A stretch of 28,143 bases of DNA from positions 1 through 28,143 of the forward strand of contig CAZFCB010000015.1 in NCBI GenBank assembly GCA_964517585.1, in the 5' to 3' direction. Of this stretch, positions 24,836-28,143 are shown piece after piece. The translations under genes were made by a program, and so were the position numbers. Positions within the stretch are counted from its first letter, which is position 1, and each line of letters starts with the position of its first letter. The notes below the pieces were generated by a model. That model ran no database searches, had not been told where the DNA came from, and saw only the letters and a program-made list of their open reading frames with translations. Source of the stretch: JAGORY01 sp964517585 (GTDB lineage: Bacteria; Patescibacteriota; Gracilibacteria; Peribacterales; Peribacteraceae).

Positions 24836-24967
24836 GTGTGAAGAGGGGGAAATAACTAGGGACACAGTATAGCCGAAGTAACGTTGGGGGACTAACCTAG
24901 GCCATACGATCACAAGAGAGAAATTTGCCCTTTCAGAGCTTCTTCTGCAATCTATTGTGATAAGACT

Positions 24968-25588
24968 CTATTTTTGTGGATTTTTCCACTCAACCATCAG
25001 GCCGATTTTCTGTTCCATCAGATCTCCACGGCGCAGAAGGGCAATTTGTTTCCGGCTGACTACCGGATAATGTCGCACACGATCAATGTACTGCGGAATG
25101 TATCGAACATCTTTTTCATCTGTGACCCAACCTCTCGCATCGAAACGAGATAAGTCCACTGGTACAGAGTACGATCGCATAATCTTCCTGCCCTTCGGTT
25201 CGGTGTATTCATGAAAATACGACATGACGAGTTCCCGCAGTGATCTGTAAATCGGATCACGGTAGCGCACAGTTCCGTGGTTTGTTTTGCTGATCGCTCC
25301 CCAGTGTCCACCGTTTTGGAAGAGCGCCACGACGTGATCATCGTCATCATCTGTTACCTTCAGATCCATGACGAGTGGCCTATGGCCTGCAAGTCTGAGG
25401 GCGAGCGCAGCAAGCATAGCGCCTTCCATACAGTGTGCGACTCGTTCCCGTAGCACACGACGTGGGGACATGTACGTTTCGCCGTCGTTTTCGAAATTCG
25501 TCGGAAGTGTATCCAAAAAATCTTGCACTTTTTCAGGCGTTCGCAGAGGCGAGAGAATGCGGAGTTCGTGCGTCGTAAGTCCGAACAT
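24968..25588 (-). CDS. transglutaminase-like cysteine hydrolase fold protein
   Basis: 206 residues. The middle holds a transglutaminase-like triad pattern: Cys53 (AHCMEGAMLAALALR), then a His in DDDDHVVALF (about residue 85) and an Asp in VRYRDPIYRS (about 111). By analogy it could cleave or form amide bonds, but related small proteins are uncharacterised. There is no signal peptide, so it is probably cytoplasmic. The ATG at 25588 follows a TATACT box by only six bases, suggesting a leaderless mRNA, and its -10 overlaps that of the divergent gene. The C-terminal third is basic and charged. Confidence 0.75.
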   Translation of the reverse strand: MFGLTTHELRILSPLRTPEKVQDFLDTLPTNFENDGETYMSPRRVLRERVAHCMEGAMLAALALRLAGHRPLVMDLKVTDDDDDHVVALFQNGGHWGAISKTNHGTVRYRDPIYRSLRELVMSYFHEYTEPKGRKIMRSYSVPVDLSRFDARGWVTDEKDVRYIPQYIDRVRHYPVVSRKQIALLRRGDLMEQKIGLMVEWKNPQK

Positions 25589-25594
25589 GCATGC

Positions 25595-25602
25595 AGTATA
25601 AT
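25595..25602. promoter_or_regulatory. overlapping divergent -10 elements
   Basis: AGTATAAT holds TATACT on the minus strand (25595-25600) and TATAAT on the plus strand (25597-25602). The minus start codon is six bases away; the plus gene starts at 25686. Neither side has a clear -35. Confidence 0.45.
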
Positions 25603-25685
25603 GGAAATAAGTGCGATATTTTTGTGTATCAGAAAAATTTCAAGTTTCTCTTTCTCGTTTCCTCATCCTCACTTATTCTCTGCCC

Positions 25686-26111
25686 ATGAATGTTACGATA
25701 GCAGCAGAAAATTTTGCTCGATGGAATGCGGCACTTCTCACAGGTGATCCTGCAGAAGCTGCAGTGCTCTATGCGGATAATCTGACACTGTTACCGACGA
25801 TGCAGTCGAAGACGATTACAGATCGTGAGGGAGCCAAGAAATATTTTGAGTTTTTCGGTTCATTTCATCCGACGGTGGAAGTTTTGGAAGAAGTTATCAC
25901 TTTGGTGGGTACAGAGAGTTACATGCATTGTGGCGTGTATCGTTTCATTGTGGATACCCAGAAGGGTAACCGTGAGCCACTTGATGCTCGATTCTCTTTT
26001 GTTTGGAAGAAGCGCGGAACGACGTGGGAAATTCTGCATCATCATTCGTCTCGAGTGCTTTTGGTGACGGAGGATGGAACTCTGACGAGTGGAAGGTTTG
26101 GAGGTTCTTGA
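25686..26111 (+). CDS. SnoaL-like/NTF2-fold protein
   Basis: 141 residues from ATG 25686; the earlier GTG at 25611 would add 25 unrelated residues. The sequence fits the SnoaL/DUF4440/SgcJ NTF2-like fold: N-terminal helix (ENFARWNAALLTGD), then PTMQSKTITDREGAKKYFEFF, then curved strands (YMHCGVYRFIVD, ARFSFVWKKRGTTWEILHHHSS). Such proteins are small-molecule binders or enzymes with an open cone; the specific role is unknown. No signal peptide. The leader before the ATG is pyrimidine-rich with no Shine-Dalgarno. Divergent from the transglutaminase-like gene and sharing its promoter region. Confidence 0.85.
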   Translation: MNVTIAAENFARWNAALLTGDPAEAAVLYADNLTLLPTMQSKTITDREGAKKYFEFFGSFHPTVEVLEEVITLVGTESYMHCGVYRFIVDTQKGNREPLDARFSFVWKKRGTTWEILHHHSSRVLLVTEDGTLTSGRFGGS

Positions 26112-26117
26112 TCAAGA
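26106..26117. repeat. perfect 12-nt palindrome at the end of the SnoaL-like gene
   Basis: TCTTGATCAAGA contains the TGA stop codon of the SnoaL-like gene (26109-26111). It could be a weak hairpin or a protein site; there is no T-run for termination. Confidence 0.3.
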
Positions 26118-26198
26118 TGTTCCGAAAACGTAGGCATAGGCTTCACGTATAAATGTCTGTAGACAACAATAGGTTTGAACACACTACGAGGTGCATGA

Positions 26199-26210
26199 TT
26201 CATGCATGAA
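26199..26210. promoter_or_regulatory. palindrome over the start codon of the RMND1-like gene
   Basis: TTCATGCATGAA is a perfect 12-nt palindrome covering ATG 26206-26208. A CATGCATG also covers the start of the transglutaminase-like gene near 25585-25592. A protein bound here could block initiation; chance is also possible. Confidence 0.3.
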
Positions 26211-26970
26211 AGTCACTGCAGCGCATATTTGCGAGTCCATCACACTCAAGCCGCTTCTGAAGCAAGAGCGTGAAAACGCGCGGATGCGGAACCCATTGGT
26301 ACTTTCGTGGAGAGGTACATCAGTTGCACTTTTCCCTTTTGGCGTCGCAGTATTTTGGGATGTTTCTCTGGAAGAACAAAAATCTTTTTCCGATGAATAC
26401 GAAAAATTCTTGGTACGTAAGCACGAAACGCCACTCCACGAAGTGCACGAAGTTACGGAAGGCAAGAATTACAGCTTCAATGATGATCTCATCATTGTTC
26501 CTGCAGTGTCTCTCGAAACGATTGTTGTTATCTCTGTAGTTTTAGCTCGTTCTTTGGCGCTGGAAGATCATGAAAAAGGCCTCAATGCCCTTATGAATCA
26601 GTTTCAATTACTTCATACGACGAAACATGGCTGGGGAAAGATTGGGATGTTGAACAATAACCTTCTGCGCATCAGCAGCGACGTGATGGAAGCACATCAA
26701 GTCATGTCCATCTCCGTTGCCATGTTAGATACTCCCGATATTGTCTGGGATGACAATGAGCTTCGAACTTTTTACAACAAACTTCTCGAAGAGTATGAGA
26801 TCAAGTTCCGGTACACGCAGCTGACATACAAATTGAAGCTCCTCATGCAGCATGTCGAGTTCATGTTGCATTTGATGGAGAATAAAAAAATGTTTTGGCT
26901 GGAAGTTGTCATCGTTGTGCTTATCTTTGTAGAAATTGTGTTATTTGTCTTCGATTTGCTCGCAAAGTAA
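26206..26970 (+). CDS. RMND1/Rmd1/DUF155 family membrane-anchored protein
   Basis: 254 residues from ATG 26206; an upstream GTG (26191) would add five residues. The family marks are strong: PFGVAVFWDVS (44-54), LIIVPAVSLETIVVISVVLARSLALEDHE (95-123), DTPDIVWDDNELRTFY (175-190), then a long helix and a C-terminal membrane helix (about 231-251). DUF155 proteins occur in bacteria and in mitochondria (RMND1, yeast Rmd1), where RMND1 supports mitochondrial translation; the bacterial role is not established. Anchoring is C-terminal with the bulk in the cytoplasm. A GAGGTG lies 12 nt before the ATG, the only Shine-Dalgarno-like string near a start in this window, but at long spacing. Confidence 0.9.
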   Translation: MKVTAAHICESITLKPLLKQERENARMRNPLVLSWRGTSVALFPFGVAVFWDVSLEEQKSFSDEYEKFLVRKHETPLHEVHEVTEGKNYSFNDDLIIVPAVSLETIVVISVVLARSLALEDHEKGLNALMNQFQLLHTTKHGWGKIGMLNNNLLRISSDVMEAHQVMSISVAMLDTPDIVWDDNELRTFYNKLLEEYEIKFRYTQLTYKLKLLMQHVEFMLHLMENKKMFWLEVVIVVLIFVEIVLFVFDLLAK

Positions 26971-27014
26971 GTAAGAGTTTCGTCGGAAGAATACGCAATT
27001 GGTTGTTTCATTTC

Positions 27015-27043
27015 TTTTTGCCCAGTCAGCGTCGTGTTACACT
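27015..27043 (+). promoter_or_regulatory. predicted promoter giving a leaderless GTG mRNA
   Basis: TTTTTG (27015-27020), a 17-nt spacer and TACACT (27038-27043). The GTG start at 27050 follows six bases later, at the expected transcription start. Confidence 0.4.
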
Positions 27044-27049
27044 CTTTTG

Positions 27050-27400
27050 GTGAAATCAGCCCTGAAAGCTCTCATCATCTTGGCGCTTGGTGGTATGACC
27101 CTCAGCGCTATTTCGTTTGTCATCTGGATCAATGTGAACAGGGATATTAGCGGCCTAGCTTTTGGTCGTATCGTGAGCGTGTCCGCTACGACCATAGAAA
27201 TTGCTGATCGCAATAATGTGTATACAACAATTCTTATTGGTACAGGTACGACTATTACTAATCAGGGTTCGCCGCAGAATTCTCATATGATTACTGTTGG
27301 GCAATTTGTCCAAATACAGGGTTTGCGACTCAATAAGCACTTAATTTCTGCCGATACTATTCGGTTAATGGATTCTCCACGACAACGACTACCAAAATGA
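27050..27400 (+). CDS. membrane-anchored DUF5666-like (small beta-barrel) protein
   Basis: 116 residues from GTG 27050. I prefer this to TTG 26999 because a TACACT box lies between them and the extra 17 residues add nothing. An N-terminal membrane helix (about 4-27, ALIILALGGMTLSAISFVIW) is followed by an outer beta-rich domain (GRIVSVSATTIEIADRNNVYTTILI .. VGQFVQIQGLR), like DUF5666/OB-type repeats common in CPR surface proteins. Its stop overlaps the next start (ATGA at 27397-27400), so the two are probably translated together. Confidence 0.75.
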   Translation: MKSALKALIILALGGMTLSAISFVIWINVNRDISGLAFGRIVSVSATTIEIADRNNVYTTILIGTGTTITNQGSPQNSHMITVGQFVQIQGLRLNKHLISADTIRLMDSPRQRLPK

Positions 27401-27969
27401 AATTACCTAAAAAACAGAAACTTATCGGCGCAGCAGTGATAATTGGTACCGTAGGATTTTCGTTACTACTTGTGTCCATTCCTTCAGACACATTGATTGG
27501 GTATTTGGGTACCAAAAATGCATACGCATTCGTGTTTCTCATTGCTTTCCTCGGAAGTATTACCACTTTTGCTAGCATTCCTTATCCGCTTATTTTGTTG
27601 AGTGTCGTTCACGGAGGTCTGGACCCTATTGCGGCAGGCAGTCTTTCTGCACTAGGAGTGATCACGTCTGACATCTGTACATTTTTTGCTGCACAACGGG
27701 GACGAGCATTACTCTCGGAGAAGTTTACAAAATCGCTGGATGCTCTTTCTCGATTCGCAAAAAAACACCCGAGGATCTTACTCCTCTGTATTATGTTCTA
27801 TGGAATCTTTTCCCCAGTATCCAATGACTTTGCGGTGATCTCGCTTTCGCTGATGCGACTTTCTTTCTGGAGAGTGATTCCGTTACTCGCAATTGGCAAC
27901 CTGATCTACAACATCGGTATTGCGTATTTGGGTGTCTACGCTTACGACTGGATTACGAATTTGCTGTAA
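27397..27969 (+). CDS. small VTT/DedA-like multi-pass membrane protein
   Basis: 190 residues with about five membrane segments. The pattern PYPLILLSVVHGGLDPIAAGSLSALGVITSDICTFFAAQRGR (about 62-104) resembles the VTT/DedA fold, with re-entrant stretches and a GR after the helix, and the C-terminal helix ends in a short tail. DedA-family proteins act in lipid (undecaprenyl phosphate or phospholipid) transport and membrane homeostasis; the assignment here is tentative because the protein is short. Coupled to the upstream DUF5666-like gene by a 4-bp overlap. Confidence 0.65.
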   Translation: MKLPKKQKLIGAAVIIGTVGFSLLLVSIPSDTLIGYLGTKNAYAFVFLIAFLGSITTFASIPYPLILLSVVHGGLDPIAAGSLSALGVITSDICTFFAAQRGRALLSEKFTKSLDALSRFAKKHPRILLLCIMFYGIFSPVSNDFAVISLSLMRLSFWRVIPLLAIGNLIYNIGIAYLGVYAYDWITNLL

Positions 27970-28010
27970 CCGGCGTAGTGTATATGGCTCAAAAGTGTAT
28001 GCTCTCTACC

Positions 28011-28097
28011 ATGAGCAATATTTCATACAAAACAATTCTAACGTACATCGTTTCACTTCTTGTATTGTCCGCTTGTTCCAACGCAAATTTATACTAG
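28011..28097 (+). CDS. tiny lipoprotein-like ORF, possibly a truncated gene
   Basis: 28 codons: MSNISYKTILTYIVSLLV, then lipobox LSAC, then SNANLY and a TAG. The signal peptide is convincing (polar start with Lys, hydrophobic core, LSAC). A TATGCT box (27998-28003) ends seven bases before the ATG, which fits leaderless expression. After cleavage only about seven residues would remain. Either this is a micro-lipoprotein, or a longer lipoprotein cut by a frameshift: another frame (from about 28097) stays open to the window end. Confidence 0.4.
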   Translation: MSNISYKTILTYIVSLLVLSACSNANLY

Positions 28098-28143
28098 CTT
28101 GCTTTAATAATTTCGATTATATAGACTGGAAGAACTTCCCCTT

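Noticed and set aside
24836..24913. N-terminal extension of the thioredoxin lipoprotein
   Set aside because: It would bury the lipoprotein signal and spans the predicted TATACT promoter box.

Overview
The window looks like a chromosomal stretch from a Patescibacteria (CPR) member, plausibly near the Peregrinibacteria/Peribacteria. This is inferred from the mix of genes, not from a marker tree: a minimal alanyl-tRNA synthetase of about 600 residues, a giant DUF11/DNDGDG-repeat surface protein, SLH-domain and VanW-domain envelope proteins, small redox membrane modules and very little central metabolism. TGA is used as a stop (for example at 17043-17045), so the code appears standard and not the TGA=Gly code of Gracilibacteria/Absconditabacteria. 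No plasmid, phage, transposase or CRISPR signature is visible.

Layout. 1-738 has no convincing protein gene; it holds a candidate structured RNA (about 41-427) between two terminator-like hairpins that are followed by the same 17-nt T-rich tail. 739-2550 (-) is alaS. From 2706 to 12431 (+) lie two surface proteins: a Ser-rich, C-terminally anchored protein, then a 2891-residue protein with 15 DNDGDG calcium-type repeats, about 14 DUF11 domains, a tyrosine/proline stalk and a C-terminal membrane helix. 12531-13871 (+) is a VanW-domain protein, convergent with an FTR1-type iron permease (13868-14686, -). A sensor histidine kinase with an EF-hand loop in its outer domain (14783-16201, -) is divergent from an ECF sigma factor/large anti-sigma pair (16479-18568, +). 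18813-22294 (-) holds a class A penicillin-binding protein and a secreted SLH-esterase. Then follow a hypothetical protein (22341-22808, -), a DoxX-like protein (22889-23281, -), CcdA plus a thioredoxin lipoprotein (23377-24835, -), a transglutaminase-like protein (24968-25588, -), and on the + strand a SnoaL-like protein, an RMND1/DUF155 protein, a DUF5666-like protein coupled to a VTT-like membrane protein, and a tiny lipoprotein-like ORF at the right edge.

How the genes fit together (inference). Most of the window concerns the cell envelope: wall synthesis (PBP), wall- or S-layer-associated proteins (VanW, SLH-esterase, giant surface protein), envelope sensing (ECF sigma/anti-sigma, histidine kinase), extracytoplasmic thiol redox (CcdA plus thioredoxin lipoprotein) and iron import. 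Calcium is a possible shared theme between the DNDGDG repeats and the EF-hand in the kinase sensor.

Expression signals are distinctive. I find no convincing Shine-Dalgarno sequence before any gene. Many leaders are C/U-rich, and about eight start codons lie only 6-9 nt after a -10-like hexamer, as expected for leaderless mRNAs.
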